64,000 nucleotides of DNA from Watersipora subatra. Taxonomy: Eukaryota > Bryozoa > Gymnolaemata > Cheilostomatida > Watersiporidae. The position numbers and the translations under genes were made by a program. Numbering within the stretch: position 1 is the stretch's first letter; the number at the start of each line of letters is the position of its first letter. Of the stretch, positions 56,501 to 63,537 are shown piece by piece. The stretch is taken from the NCBI RefSeq assembly GCF_963576615.1, contig NC_088717.1, positions 31,165,213 through 31,229,212 of the forward strand. Direction: 5' to 3'. The notes under the pieces were generated by a model that did not search any database, was not told where the DNA came from, and saw nothing but the letters and a program-made list of their open reading frames with translations.

Positions 56501-59500
56501 TAAGAGAAAAAATAAAACAACTGTAAAGGTGTTTAAATGTTAATGTGAAATAATGAGTAAGTAATGGCTAAATAAAGTCTGTTTTGCTACGATTGCATTG
56601 ACAAATTATTTGGTATACAATAATATGATTTTAATTTGTTTCAGTGTTAGTATAGTGCAAAAATGTCCTATAGAGTCATATAGAAACCCATAGTAATTAT
56701 TTACAACTTCTAATAAAGATCATCCATATTTTATCTGGGTACTATACATATGTTAGTACTATACATATTAAAAATTAGTTACAAAATACTATGTTAACCT
56801 TAGTAACTACAGTTGCCCACAGTAACTTTAGGGTATTTAATGGCTATGATCGGCAAAAAAATGTAGCATTACAAAGTACTACTCGCAGTATGTACTGTGG
56901 GGAGTTCTTACCTTCACGACAGACACACAGTATGTACTGTGGGGAGTTCTTACCTTCACGACAGACACACAGTATGTACTGTGGGGAGTTCTTACCTTCA
57001 CGACAGACACACAGTATGTACTGTGGGGAGTTCTTACCTTCACGACAGACACACAGACAGACACACAGACAGACACACAGACAGACACACAACATAAACG
57101 TTGAATTTAACTTGAATTAATTTAATTTATTAAATACATACTTGAGGCTAAACGTATGGCCACTGTCATCACTTTATGTAGAAATAGCTATATTGTTACT
57201 AAATTACTCTATTGATTACAAAATGATTCTCCAGAAATCCAATAACCTTGTCGTATTGAAACATTGAATACACAAGATATATCGGAAGTGTTTAAAAAAA
57301 TTCTTTGCTAGGTTCTTGATGACGTCCTGGGAGGATATACGTCCTGAGAGGATTAATATTTTAGCGTGTGCAATCGCAAGAAAGAAATACAGTATATGGT
57401 AAAAGCGATGAGCGAGTTCAGCGTTTTTTGTTATGACGCTTCTAAAAATTTACAGTTTTTTACCATAATTGTGCACAAAAGTATGCACCAAACTTTGGGT
57501 GTGTGTATATCCTCTCTGGATTTCTGGAGAATCATTTTGTAATCAATAGAGTAATGTAGAGAATAACTAGAGAGTAATTAGAGAAGTTGAAGGCTTCAAC
57601 AATCATCCTATGGACCACTAAGCCACCTGTGTTCTATAGCTATTTCTACATAAAGCGATGACAGTGACCATACGTCATTGACTCATACGTCATTGACTCA
57701 TACTTCAATGACTCATACCTCAATGACTCATACCTCAATGACTCATACCTCAATGACTCATAATTCAATGACTCATACCTCAATGACTCATACCTCAATG
57801 ACTCATACTTCAATGACTCATACATCAATGGCTCATACCTCAATGACTCATACTTCAATGACTCATACATCAATGGCTCATACCTCAATGACTCATACAT
57901 CAATGGCTCATACCTCAATGACTCATACTTCAATGACTCATACTTCAATAACTCATACTTCAATGACTCATACTTCAAAACCTCAATGGCTTATTTTTCC
58001 AAGCAATGACTCAACATCTTTATTAATCATTACTATCTTAACAAGCAGGTATGCTGCCATGCTGCCATCTCCACTAATTGCTTCCATTCAATCAGTTTCA
58101 AATAGATTGATTAGGCCACCTGGCGATCTTGTATTGCACCCAACTGTCAGGGTATAGCTACAAGAATCATTAAACAAGCTGATAGAATGAGAATGGAACT
58201 AACCTTTTCCACAATTCTACCTCCAAAAAAGAAGATCGGTATTTCTGTAAGAACAGTGATGAGCACACAGAGGCCGATGTTGAGCTGACTAGCCATGAAC
58301 TTAGCCCTGAGATAGATGTAGGTGTATGTGATCATAACTCCGTTGTAGAATCCAAGGATGAGGATGATCATTAGAAATACTACCACCCTTGAATCCTGTA
58401 GTATCTTTCCAACTCCTAATAAAGAAAAACTTGAAAAGCCCAAGCATGAAAAGCCCAAGCATGAAAAGCCCAAGCATGAAAAGCCCAAGCATGAAAAGCC
58501 CAAGCATGAAAAGCCCAAGCATGAAAAGCCCAAGCATGAAAAGCCCAAGCATGAAAAGTCCAAGCATGAAAAGCCCAAGCATGAAAAGCCCAAGCATGAA
58601 AAGCCCAAGCATGAAAAGTCCAAGCATGAAAAGCCCAAGCATGAAAAGCCCAAGCATGAAAAGCCCAAGCATGAAAAGCCCAAGCATGAAAAGCCCAAGC
58701 ATGAAAAGCCCAAGCATGAAAAGCCCAAGCATGAAAAGCCCAAGCATGAAAAGCCCAAGCATGAAAAGCCCAAGCATGAAAAGCCCAAGCATGAAAAGCC
58801 CAAGCATGAAAAGCCCAAGCATGAAAAGCCCAAGCATGAAAAGCCCAAGCATGAAAAGCCTAAGCATGAAAAGCCCAAGCATAATCGCATAAAAGGCATG
58901 AGAAGAAAATTATTGTAAGAAAATTGAGGCAAATATGAAGAAGACATAGCTCTATCTTTTTTATTATCTTTTTTCTGTGAAAAGCCATAATAATACCACA
59001 AAAAAGAAAAACCACAAAAGCACATAAAGCAGTCCCTCATGGGGGGCCAGTTCTTTTACAATATTACTGTCTAACCAGTAATGTTCATGAGAAACAGTTC
59101 AGCCACCATTGTGATGAAAAGTACTTATGTCTATACTGGAGACATTTAAAGACGCAATCATCTAAAACCATTAGATATACTTATATCAAAAAGTATAACA
59201 GATAGTTTAGAAACACTTGAGATTTTGCTTGTTGTTTTATGTGAATTTACTGCCACGATGTTTCAAGTTAAAAATTGGCAATACTTGATCACAGCTAAAA
59301 TTATTAGCCAAAAAAGACACCCAAAACTATGGCATTAGTTTCCCTTGTTGTTTATGTGACAAAATATGTTTACAAGTGACAAGATATGTTTACAAGTGAC
59401 AAGATATGTTTATAAGTGACAAGATATGTTTACAAGTGACAAGATATGTTTATAAGTGACAAGATATGTTTATAAGTGACAAGATATGTTTATAAGTGAC

Positions 59501-61575
59501 AAGATATGTTTATAAATGACAAGATATGTTTACAAGTGACAATATATGTTTACAAGTGACAAGATATGTTTATAAGTGACAATATATGTTTACAAGTGAC
59601 AAGATGTTTATAAGTGACAATATATGTTTATAAGTGACAAGATATGTTTATAAGTGACAAGATATGTTTACAAGTGACAAGATATGTTTATAAGTGACAA
59701 GATATGTTTATAAGTGACAAGATATGTTTATAAGTGACAAGATATGTTTACAAGTGACAAGATATGTTTATAAGTGACAATATATGTTTACAAGTGACAA
59801 GATGTTTATAAGTGACAATATATGTTTATAAGTGACAAGATATGTTTACAAGTGACAAGATATGTTTACAAGTGACAAGATATGTTTATAAGTGACAAGA
59901 TATGTTTACAAGTGATAATATATGTTTACAAGTGACAATATATGTTTACAAGTGACAATATATGTTTACAAGTGACAAGATATGTTTATAAGTGACAAGA
60001 TATGTTTATAAGTGACAAGATACGTTTATAAGTGGCTAGATATGTTTATAAGTGACATGCTATCTCATCAGCATCTAGCACTTATATCTTTACAAATCCT
60101 TTAAAAAAACAAAGAGACAGATTTTAAGCACCCTATTTTTAAATCATTTGAAAACCCTATAGCGTTTTTCAAATAAATAAAGTTTGAAGTTTTTTTTCAA
60201 GAATCGTGAGCGCACTCACACGGTATCAAATAGAGAAAATAAAGAGAAACACTAAGACTTATTCATGGTTTACATTGTATTAGATGTATATTGCATATTG
60301 TCTAGTTTATATCGTAGGTCTTTTATATTATAGCCCTAACAACATTTACTAATAAAGAGCAATGGATGAGCTTAAGGTGCTTTCAAGCTCTCTATACGTT
60401 TTCCCAAGCATTATGGGTAACAAATATCTGCCGTCGACTTTGGTGCCACGAGTCTGATTCATACCCACATCACATATTTATAAAAAGTCTGAAAATACCA
60501 AAACTTACATCATAGTCTAATAACTAAGCAAATGAAAGAAAACTGTTTGCTTTCTGTTTGCTACTAGAACAGCGTAGAAGGCAATACAAATGTTTGCGAG
60601 TAAAGATATAAAATAGAGATAATCTGCTTAATATTTTTGAATCAATATTAGCCATCAAAAGTTATCAATAAATCAGCTAAGAGCAGTGAGTCTAGAGTTT
60701 AGATGTCATTTATGAGGATTACATACAAGGTGCGAGGCTATTGCTTGCAGAACCAAGGCTATTGCTTGCAGAACATACTTCTCTAAATTAGGTGCGAGTA
60801 ACGCGAGAGATTTGCCTGTCACATCCAGGAACAGAAAAGCAGACTTTAAACTTAACTTAGGTAGTGTTATCATTACAGTTGCTTTAGTCTAATTCCATGC
60901 ATAGTATTAGACAAAGTAGCAAAATCATTGAATAGAAATATTGGTTTTGTGATTGAATAATTTAGATTGTTATCAAATTCAATAGCGCTGTTAGCGATTA
61001 TCGCACACCAGCTATTAGGAAACGAATTCTTGTTTGCTTTTGTTTCTTATTGTTTTTATAATAGATTGTAGCTAAACAAAGAATATAGTTTAATGTGTTC
61101 ATATGAACTACTACTAAACATGCTACTACTACACTACTACCTCCCTACTACTACGCTCCTACTGAACATGCTACTACCACGGTACTACTGAACATTCTAC
61201 TACCACGCTACTACCATGCTACTAGTAATACAATGGTTAGCTTTGTCAAGCAACTATTTACAACATCGAGTCAAACATCTATTGATGATGAGGATCTTCT
61301 AATGAAGTTCTACCCACCAAAATAGCATGTGCACTTACCTTTCAGCACCTCTGATGACTTTATGCCATCTCTTGTCGGGTGAAAATATGCCACAATTCCA
61401 TTTGATAGGCTGATGATCAGGTAAATATAAAAAGATGGAGTGTAATCGATAGACTCGCCATGGGTAGCCTCACGGTCTCCGAGTTTTTCTATGAGGAGAC
61501 TAACAAACAAACTCGCGAGTCCGTAGCCTAGGCTACCCCAAAGACGAGACAACCCCCACATCTTCCTGTCATCAC
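31538..61575 (-). CDS. MFSD6-like major facilitator transporter, 3' half (5 exons)
   Basis: Exons on the minus strand: 61339-61575, 58204-58415, 55922-56147, 48650-48835, 31538-31698. Intron phases (1, 0, 1, 1) match at every junction, and the joined sequence is one open frame of about 339 codons to a TGA. At least eight hydrophobic segments are visible. The sequences RLWGSLGYGLAS, TEIPIFFFGG, and the glycine-rich GLGSLLGGYF after the sixth visible segment are typical of the MFSD6 / MFS_1_like family of 12-helix membrane proteins, whose substrates are mostly unknown. The product ends in an acidic cytoplasmic tail. The N-terminal helices and promoter lie beyond position 64000. Introns hold numerous minisatellites and a 10.4-kb transposon. 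Confidence 0.8.
31822..34025. repeat. 39-bp satellite, left block (about 56 copies)
   Basis: Unit TCTAATTTACAGCTTATATA plus TACCAACTTCATCAGCCTG, with common variants (CAGTTT, CAACTT, TCAGCATGTCTTATTTAC). 39 is a multiple of three, so a 13-residue peptide repeats on the plus strand and a different one (KLVYISCKLDRLM) on the minus strand. Neither is a gene. The block ends within a unit where the transposon at 34026 inserted, and resumes at 44462. Confidence 0.97.
34020..34025. other. Target site duplication TATATA, left copy
   Basis: TATATA here matches 44462-44467. Removing the element plus one copy restores a normal 39-bp unit (CAGTTTATATATACCAAC). Confidence 0.9.
34026..34515 (+). repeat. 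Left terminal inverted repeat (490 bp)
   Basis: GC-richer than its surroundings, with many GCGGATTA / GGGATTAGTC sub-repeats. The 67-codon frame inside it occurs at both ends and is not called as a gene. Confidence 0.95.
34535..34540 (-). terminator. Poly(A) signal AATAAA
   Basis: Minus-strand AATAAA about 100 nt after the stop of the five-exon gene and just inside the left inverted repeat, well placed to end that transcript. Confidence 0.6.
34638..34688 (-). CDS. Exon 5 of the element's five-exon gene
   Basis: 51 nt including the TGA stop, acceptor tttgattgtag/ACAGTTC. Encodes TVHSHSTMKEEEENWD. Confidence 0.65.
   Translation of the reverse strand, partial: TVHSHSTMKEEEENWD
34638..36495 (-). 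CDS. Five-exon gene inside the Polinton-like element, unrecognised
   Basis: Coding exons on the minus strand: 36343-36495, 35481-35549, 35150-35215, 34797-34856, 34638-34688. All four donors read gtaagt and all acceptors end in TTGTAG or TTGCAG. Every intron is phase 0, so each internal exon (69, 66, 60 nt) can be skipped without a frameshift. The 132-residue product starts MCARDKNVDRLLTQTNCIDT, has four Cys within the first 29 residues (C2, C17, C21, C28) plus WGYCPWGRE, then Lys/Arg/Gln-rich parts, a Ser run, and the acidic end MKEEEENWD. A TATA box lies 50 nt upstream of the ATG. No known family is recognised. It may be an element gene or a captured host gene. Confidence 0.65.
34797..34856 (-). 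CDS. Exon 4 of the element's five-exon gene
   Basis: 60 nt, acceptor caattgcag/GCTCCCG and donor TCTTCTTCA/gtaagtatt. Ends in a run of Ser codons. Confidence 0.65.
35150..35215 (-). CDS. Exon 3 of the element's five-exon gene
   Basis: 66 nt, acceptor caattgtag/GATCCTGG and donor GAATCTTCA/gtaagtag. Encodes a basic segment (HHRTKYSPFRRRLYEF). Confidence 0.65.
35481..35549 (-). CDS. Exon 2 of the element's five-exon gene
   Basis: 69 nt, acceptor ttattgtag/AAATCATTG and donor TTTAAAA/gtaagtatt. Encodes a Gln/Glu/Phe-rich segment (MQQQREEFFRNFDVT). Confidence 0.65.
35658..36296. mobile_element. piggyBac-type MITE in intron 1
   Basis: 639 bp flanked by TTAA (35654-35657 and 36297-36300). Terminal inverted repeats are CCCTTTCACTGCCG at the left and CGGCAGTGAAAAGG at the right. 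TTAA duplication with CC(C/T)TTT ends is the piggyBac signature. No transposase is present. It explains most of the 793-nt length of intron 1 of the five-exon gene. Confidence 0.85.
36343..36495 (-). CDS. Exon 1 of the element's five-exon gene
   Basis: 51 codons from ATG 36493-36495 to donor CAAAAGAAA/gtaagtatt. An alternative is an acceptor at tttataatag/TTTACAATG just before the ATG, which would make this a later exon. Confidence 0.65.
36541..36555 (-). promoter_or_regulatory. TATA box facing the five-exon gene
   Basis: Minus strand ACTATATAAGC, about 50 nt before the ATG at 36495. The same 11-mer faces the other way at 36879. Confidence 0.6.
36630..36819. promoter_or_regulatory. Array of TTTCGCGAAA palindromes
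   Basis: Nine perfect copies of TTTCGCGAAA and one variant (TTTCACGAAA) in 190 bp, often spaced about 15-16 bp, as two related sub-blocks each ending GTTGACTATATAATATATAT. The block lies between two TATA boxes that face outwards. The core TTTCGCG resembles E2F-type sites, and binding is inferred only. Confidence 0.7.
36879..36890 (+). promoter_or_regulatory. TATA box facing right
   Basis: ACTATATAAGCG on the plus strand. No convincing plus-strand coding sequence follows within 1 kb, so it may drive a non-coding transcript or a lost gene. Confidence 0.45.
37030..37212 (-). CDS. Small ORF in the Polinton-like element
   Basis: A 60-codon minus-strand frame (starts MYAPLLVHHLHLFTGRE, ends SDTQRT) with no stop or repeat structure. 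It contains a possible donor CCATAG/gtaaac after about 33 codons. Splicing to the exon at 36495 would put that exon out of frame, so the two are not joined. I do not recognise it. Confidence 0.3.
   Translation of the reverse strand: MYAPLLVHHLHLFTGRETVMEWLSQTKQENSIGKPRKTIKSNAKALVHTTAPENSDTQRT
37380..37689 (-). pseudogene. Adenain-type cysteine protease, C-terminal fragment
   Basis: The minus strand encodes LSTTCGDYCLLFAIFWSRG and IEDFLTVML. This is the block around the catalytic Cys in adenovirus-type/Ulp1-like proteases, an enzyme carried by Polintons. The His and acidic residues of the active site would lie upstream and are missing, and the usual Gln before the Cys is not seen. An acceptor-like aaaaatttag precedes it at 37690. 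After ERYDWNE-like sequence a run of ten A residues (37478-37487) is followed by a shifted but clearly open tail (SKSLNNEENEG to LLEDLT, stop 37380-37382). It is either a frameshift mutation or a slippage site. Confidence 0.55.
38032..38415 (+). repeat. About 113-bp tandem repeat, left arm of a palindromic array
   Basis: Roughly four units containing GTGAGTAAGATAAAAGCTAC and CAGTGATTATAAAT. The same family continues in reverse orientation from about 38430. Confidence 0.85.
38430..39612 (-). repeat. About 113-bp tandem repeat, right arm (inverted)
   Basis: About ten units of the reverse complement (GTAGCTTTTATCTTACTCAC, ATTTATAATCACTGCTCAC). The switch near 38420 forms a large fold-back. Confidence 0.85.
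39613..43575. repeat. 68-bp satellite, about 58 copies
   Basis: Unit around AATTATTATAAAGTGCTGTA, AGAGATCATCAAGAGTGTTA and ATAAAGTACAGAGAATAAGT, then ATATGTAC. A marked variant (ATTCTAAAGTGCTGTAAAAG with CTGAGAATAAGTATGTGTAC) recurs at 39616, about 40501 and about 42471. These gaps are close to 13 and 29 units, so higher-order structure exists. Confidence 0.95.
43576..43971. other. AT-rich end segment of the element, no gene
   Basis: No coding signal between the satellite and the right inverted repeat. Confidence 0.6.
43972..44461 (-). repeat. Right terminal inverted repeat (490 bp)
   Basis: Reverse complement of 34026-34515, with no difference found on reading them side by side. Confidence 0.95.
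44462..46995. repeat. 39-bp satellite, right block (about 65 copies)
   Basis: Same unit and orientation as the left block, starting with the TATATA duplication copy. A run at about 44600-45130 recurs at about 46080-46380 with the same order of variants (TTATAATTACC, TTCGTCAG, TACTTTACAG), showing higher-order duplication. Confidence 0.97.
47105..47455. repeat. 31-bp minisatellite
   Basis: Unit ATGATATTATAATATACATG plus TATGCACTGCT, about 11 copies, also at 49601-49702. Confidence 0.9.
47456..47660. repeat. Duplicated unique-looking segment, copy 1
   Basis: About 200 bp (GAGATACGGATACAAATATA ... CTAATCGATCATCACATAAT), nearly identical to 49703-49895. In both places a 31-bp array precedes it and a 19-bp array follows. 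Confidence 0.9.
47652..47876. repeat. 19-bp minisatellite, short block
   Basis: Unit GATATTGCTATTCCAATAC with AATATTGTTATTCCAATAT variants, about 12 copies. Confidence 0.93.
48014..48629. other. Intron sequence, nothing recognised
   Basis: Intronic for the MFSD6-like gene, with no repeat or exon signal. Confidence 0.5.
48650..48835 (-). CDS. MFSD6-like exon D
   Basis: Acceptor tttaatactccctcag/GTCTTGG and donor CATTCAAAAG/gtattt. Encodes GLGSLLGGYFAEYYKSP and the last helix (CQFLFLVSGVSSACLMVF). If the weak donor is skipped, translation stops six codons later at 48630-48632, giving a shorter C-terminus. Confidence 0.82.
48836..49309. other. Intron sequence, nothing recognised
   Basis: A doublet GAGTGGGTTCAGT occurs near 48917-48946. 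No exon was found. Confidence 0.5.
49310..49600. repeat. 35-bp minisatellite, block 1
   Basis: Unit GTAGTGTGTGTCTGGCTACA plus TATTATACCATGACT, about 8 copies. The same unit forms block 2 at 50733-51180. Confidence 0.93.
49601..49895. repeat. 31-bp array plus duplicated segment, copy 2
   Basis: Three 31-bp units followed by the second copy of the 47456-47660 segment. Confidence 0.9.
49893..50732. repeat. 19-bp minisatellite, long block
   Basis: About 44 copies of GATATTGCTATTCCAATAC-type units, mixing ATG/ACG and GCT/GTT variants. Confidence 0.95.
50733..51180. repeat. 35-bp minisatellite, block 2
   Basis: About 13 copies of the 35-bp unit, directly abutting the 19-bp array. Confidence 0.93.
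51181..51604. other. Intron sequence, nothing recognised
   Basis: Ordinary AT-rich intron sequence of the MFSD6-like gene. Confidence 0.5.
51605..52122. mobile_element. MITE with TIR (T)ACCGTAC...GTACGGT(A)
   Basis: Terminal inverted repeats TACCGTACTTTTCGGACTAT and (reverse) TACCGTACCTTTCGGACTAT bound 518 bp. A TA duplication fits Tc1/mariner/pogo-type elements. The interior has short repeats such as GTGCCTAACGGCACTGTTCC. No transposase. Confidence 0.75.
52325..52452 (-). pseudogene. C-terminal end of a non-LTR (LINE) ORF2
   Basis: Minus strand reads ESVLWNQLPIYV followed by a FKFKNSLRVHLLE segment. The pattern (W)N.LP...(T)...FK..L..HL is the usual C-terminus of jockey/CR1/RTE-type ORF2 proteins. 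Only about 40 residues remain. Confidence 0.6.
52717..52818 (+). pseudogene. pol: Gypsy RNase H fragment
   Basis: LDILAKFQFTLKHQ and RHGNANGLS match the end of Gypsy RNase H (compare KFTFTIEHRPGSKHGNADGLS in the element at 18.5 kb). One stop lies just before LDILAK. No other domain of this element was found next to it. Confidence 0.7.
52926..53770. repeat. GA-rich (purine) microsatellite, about 845 bp
   Basis: Irregular GGAGAGA / GAGAGCGAGGA repeats, purines on the plus strand with only scattered C and T in the right third. Both-strand open frames here are artefacts. Confidence 0.95.
53771..54535. other. Intron sequence, no gene recognised
   Basis: tRNA-like fragments (TCTAGTGGTTTAGATGGC near 53958; minus-strand TGGCTCAGTGGTAAACT near 54220) occur without a proper partner box. 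Confidence 0.4.
54536..54915 (-). repeat. Dispersed repeat, copy 1
   Basis: Contains two TCTCATGATATG-AGTTTGAAAGTTA-type sub-units. Its reverse complement matches 56265-56600. Confidence 0.7.
54916..55290 (+). repeat. Dispersed repeat starting TACTAGCTTGATGCCCGGC
   Basis: Starts with the same TACTAG...TGCCCGGCATT head as the copy at 56268 and ends before a TA run near 55290 (GGACAGACCAACTTTGAAAA). Confidence 0.6.
55291..55921. other. Intron sequence, no gene recognised
   Basis: AT-rich with short TA runs. A minus-strand candidate exon was not seen. Confidence 0.5.
55922..56147 (-). CDS. MFSD6-like exon C
   Basis: Acceptor tttctctttgtggcag/ATAGGGACG in phase 0 and donor GGGGACTAG/gtaggt. 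Encodes MACLYIALIAYAVKFLGLVF, SWWAVLLETTHTFTFGLTF and the glycine-rich start of the next helix. Confidence 0.88.
56265..56600 (+). repeat. Dispersed repeat, copy 2 (inverted relative to 54536-54915)
   Basis: TACTAGGTGAATGCCCGGCA head, then ATATCATGAGAAAAGCGTTA and CAACTGTATTCAT-type segments shared with copy 1. Confidence 0.7.
56887..57090. repeat. 42-bp tandem repeat (4 copies) plus AGACAGACACAC repeats
   Basis: Unit AGTATGTACTGTGGGGAGTT plus CTTACCTTCACGACAGACAC and AC. On the transcribed (minus) strand each unit contains GTGAAG/GTAAGA, a strong 5' splice-site match. The copies look identical. Confidence 0.93.
57147..57672. repeat. Inverted repeat pair (SINE/MITE-like)
   Basis: 57150-57245 and 57515-57672 are inverted copies (TTTATGTAGAAATAGCTATA; ATTACAAAATGATTCTCCAG). 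The right arm carries an extra segment whose minus strand has GTGGCTTAGTGGTCCATAGG, an A-box-like sequence. Confidence 0.7.
57666..57985. repeat. 15-bp minisatellite ACTCATACCTCAATG
   Basis: About 21 copies with T/C variants. The MTHTS peptide repeat is an artefact of the 15-bp period. Confidence 0.95.
58204..58415 (-). CDS. MFSD6-like exon B
   Basis: Acceptor gtttttctttattag/GAGTTGG and donor GTGGAAAAG/gttagt. Encodes two helices (VVVFLMIILILGFYNGVMIT and IGLCVLITVLTEIPIFFFGG). A 15-bp minisatellite begins only about 20 bp upstream of the acceptor. Confidence 0.88.
58436..58881. repeat. 15-bp minisatellite AAGCCCAAGCATGAA
   Basis: About 30 nearly perfect copies starting roughly 20 bp upstream of the exon B acceptor (in gene direction). 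All forward and reverse frames of the unit are open. On the gene strand it reads CLGFS repeated, in frame with exon B. Confidence 0.97.
58882..59339. other. Intron sequence, nothing recognised
   Basis: Ordinary intronic sequence, A-rich near 58960-59020. Confidence 0.5.
59340..60050. repeat. 21-bp minisatellite, about 33 copies
   Basis: Unit AAGTGACAAGATATGTTTAT(A) with C/T and G/T variants. Confidence 0.95.
60051..61338. other. Intron sequence, no gene recognised
   Basis: A doublet CAAGGCTATTGCTTGCAGAA is at 60735-60775, and degenerate CTACTAC repeats lie at 61105-61225. Confidence 0.5.
61339..61575 (-). CDS. MFSD6-like exon A
   Basis: Acceptor ttttctaccag/GTGATGAC and donor CTGAAAG/gtaagtg. 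Encodes KMWGLSRLWGSLGYG, a helix (LASLFVSLLIEKL) and a second helix (FYIYLIISLSNGIVAYF). It begins two bases inside a codon, so an upstream exon ending in phase 1 must exist. Confidence 0.85.
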
Positions 61576-62384
61576 CTGGTAGAAAAGAGGTGCCATGAAA
61601 TATGAATCTATTCATAACCCAGAGACTTACTTAACTACATGCAAACATATGTCGGAGTTGTCAACTTGACAACATAATGTAAAGCAGCCTGTACAGTACA
61701 TTTGCTATGCGTATCAAACATTCATGTTTGCTGATACAAACACTAAATCATAAATCAGTATTTGAATTCTAGGTCATATGAACTATGGGTTTAAAGCTTG
61801 GACCAGCATAGTGAATTTGGTTCAAAACACTTATAATATTGCATCTCATTAGCTAATTTTATTAGTGCGGAGTGCAACCTTTGTTTTTTTGAAAAGCAGC
61901 TGAAAATATTTTTCACGCACTTGAAAATTATCAAAGTTGATAGTCTAAGAATAGTCTAATTACTTAAAAATAATATTCTTAGACAATAGTCTAAGAATAT
62001 TTACAAATAATGAGTATGTATAAAATACAACAAAAAACTGTTTGGATGTCAGCCCTGCATGTCTCGCCAGTAAAGTGCTGCAATCACGTGAGATGTCTTT
62101 TTTGTAGCAGCTGATTGCCGAGTCCAAGTCTGAGTGAAGGAAGAAGACAGAGGATCCCGAGACCGACACCAGGATCAAGCCAAACTTGGCAGACAACACC
62201 GCCCTCATTAAAGCCCCTGGTAGTCGGTCGCGAAATCGGTCACTGAGTTGGTCCTGCCATCTTAAAGCTTGCCATTCTACAAAGACTATATAAGAAGATG
62301 CAGAAGCAACAGAAGGTAGAGCACCTCGAAATCACATGTTGTGCAGTTTACTGTTTGTTAATCACATCTAACATCTATTAAACT
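61576..62384. other. Upstream intron; weak minus-strand open frame
   Basis: A minus-strand frame around 62090-62290 is open (WQDQLSDRFRDRLPG, then a hydrophobic stretch), but it has no splice sites that fit the next exon. It may be retroelement debris. Confidence 0.3.
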
Positions 62385-62429
62385 GTGCCCTTACATATAT
62401 TTAAAAAGTATATAATTGATACCTTGTAC

Positions 62430-63537
62430 TCAAGTGGTTTGATTCTTATGGAGCAGAAAAGAAACACGGCGGCTGCTTTTAAACTGGTGGCTGCGATGGG
62501 ATCACAATTGCCAACTTTACAGGAACCTGTAGATGTGCTAATCAAGGCTGCCCTAGTGATGGTAAAAGAGAGAGATCTTCAGAGGGAACAAATACACTGA
62601 GATAAAAGACCCTCGAACTAGTAAGAGCCTGAGCTGCCTTAAAAGCAGCCCATCTCAAAAGATCCGAAGAGCCCTCTCATAAGGGTTTGCTCTAAGATGA
62701 CCACCAGACACCCTCAGAGCGTTGATAGATATACGAATTGCCTGGCTGTGATACTGCAAAGAATGATGGTGGCACCCCATGATGGTGCCACGGCCCACCA
62801 GTTCAAAGCACTCTGGTATTCCAGCTCGGGAGACTTAGAGTACTTCATCCGATGATTGCATGGAGTACCTGAGACAAATGAATGAACGAAGGCGGCCAGC
62901 CTACTGCGGTTTCAAGAGGCTTCCAGAGAAAAGCTATAAAAAAAGACAAGCCTAACAAGTAGAAGCAATCTTTGACGTGCTGAGAACTCCATTTGGCCTT
63001 TCTCCTCGACAAACTCAGTGTGAACTGAGTACCCTAAGAAGAGCCACAATGACTACCCTCTAGAAGCATGCAGTCTAGGTAGAATGGCTCCGATTAGCTT
63101 ATAGAAACTTTCCAGCATCTACCAAGCTGACATGGCAAAGGAAGATACAGCAGTACCCTGAGCCACACTAGCCTTCAACACCACCTCTTTACAGTAGCTC
63201 CACATACATTGACAGCCACAGTCAATTCTGGCATATAACTTCTGCGAATAAATTCTGAAAACGCCAGCCGAAGGTCGTTTGGTCTATGGAGGAGCTGGTA
63301 AAACAAGCTACAGTGGTACCGGACCAAACCGTCAGCCAGCTGGCACTACTCATGCAGCAACTGATGAAGCAGGTTCAACAGCTGCAAGAGAAGAAGTGCA
63401 AGCCTAAAGAGGCTATCATAAAAAAGCTCTACAATGCTGGGGGTGTAGGAGCCAAGAGCAAGTTGGTAAAACATTTTCTAGCCAGAAGCTGCAAAACTGG
63501 TGAAATGGCAAAGGGCCGCAACACTATTGTCGACTAG
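62430..63537 (+). pseudogene. Gag-like retroelement remnant with two eroded zinc knuckles
   Basis: Open pieces at 62385-62600 and 63286-63537 surround broken coding sequence with a VEWLRLAYRNFPAS-type segment near 63080-63120, seen in Gypsy Gag proteins. The 63286 frame begins MEELVKQATVVPDQ and continues with a Gln-rich helix (MQQLMKQVQQLQEKK). LYNAGGVGAKSKL and SCKTGEMAKGR follow, which line up with CCHC knuckles in which most Cys and both His are replaced. No LTR was found in the window. Confidence 0.4.

Noticed and set aside
57646..58157. MTHTS and YESLRYE repeat ORFs
   Set aside because: Frames through a 15-bp minisatellite.
58301..58918. KHEKP, KSPSM and GLFML repeat ORFs
   Set aside because: Frames through the 15-bp minisatellite. 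Only the short exon B part at 58204-58415 is supported by splice sites.
61960..62208. Minus-strand frame considered as the next upstream MFSD6-like exon
   Set aside because: No donor with the required phase, and its sequence does not resemble the transporter's N-terminal helices.
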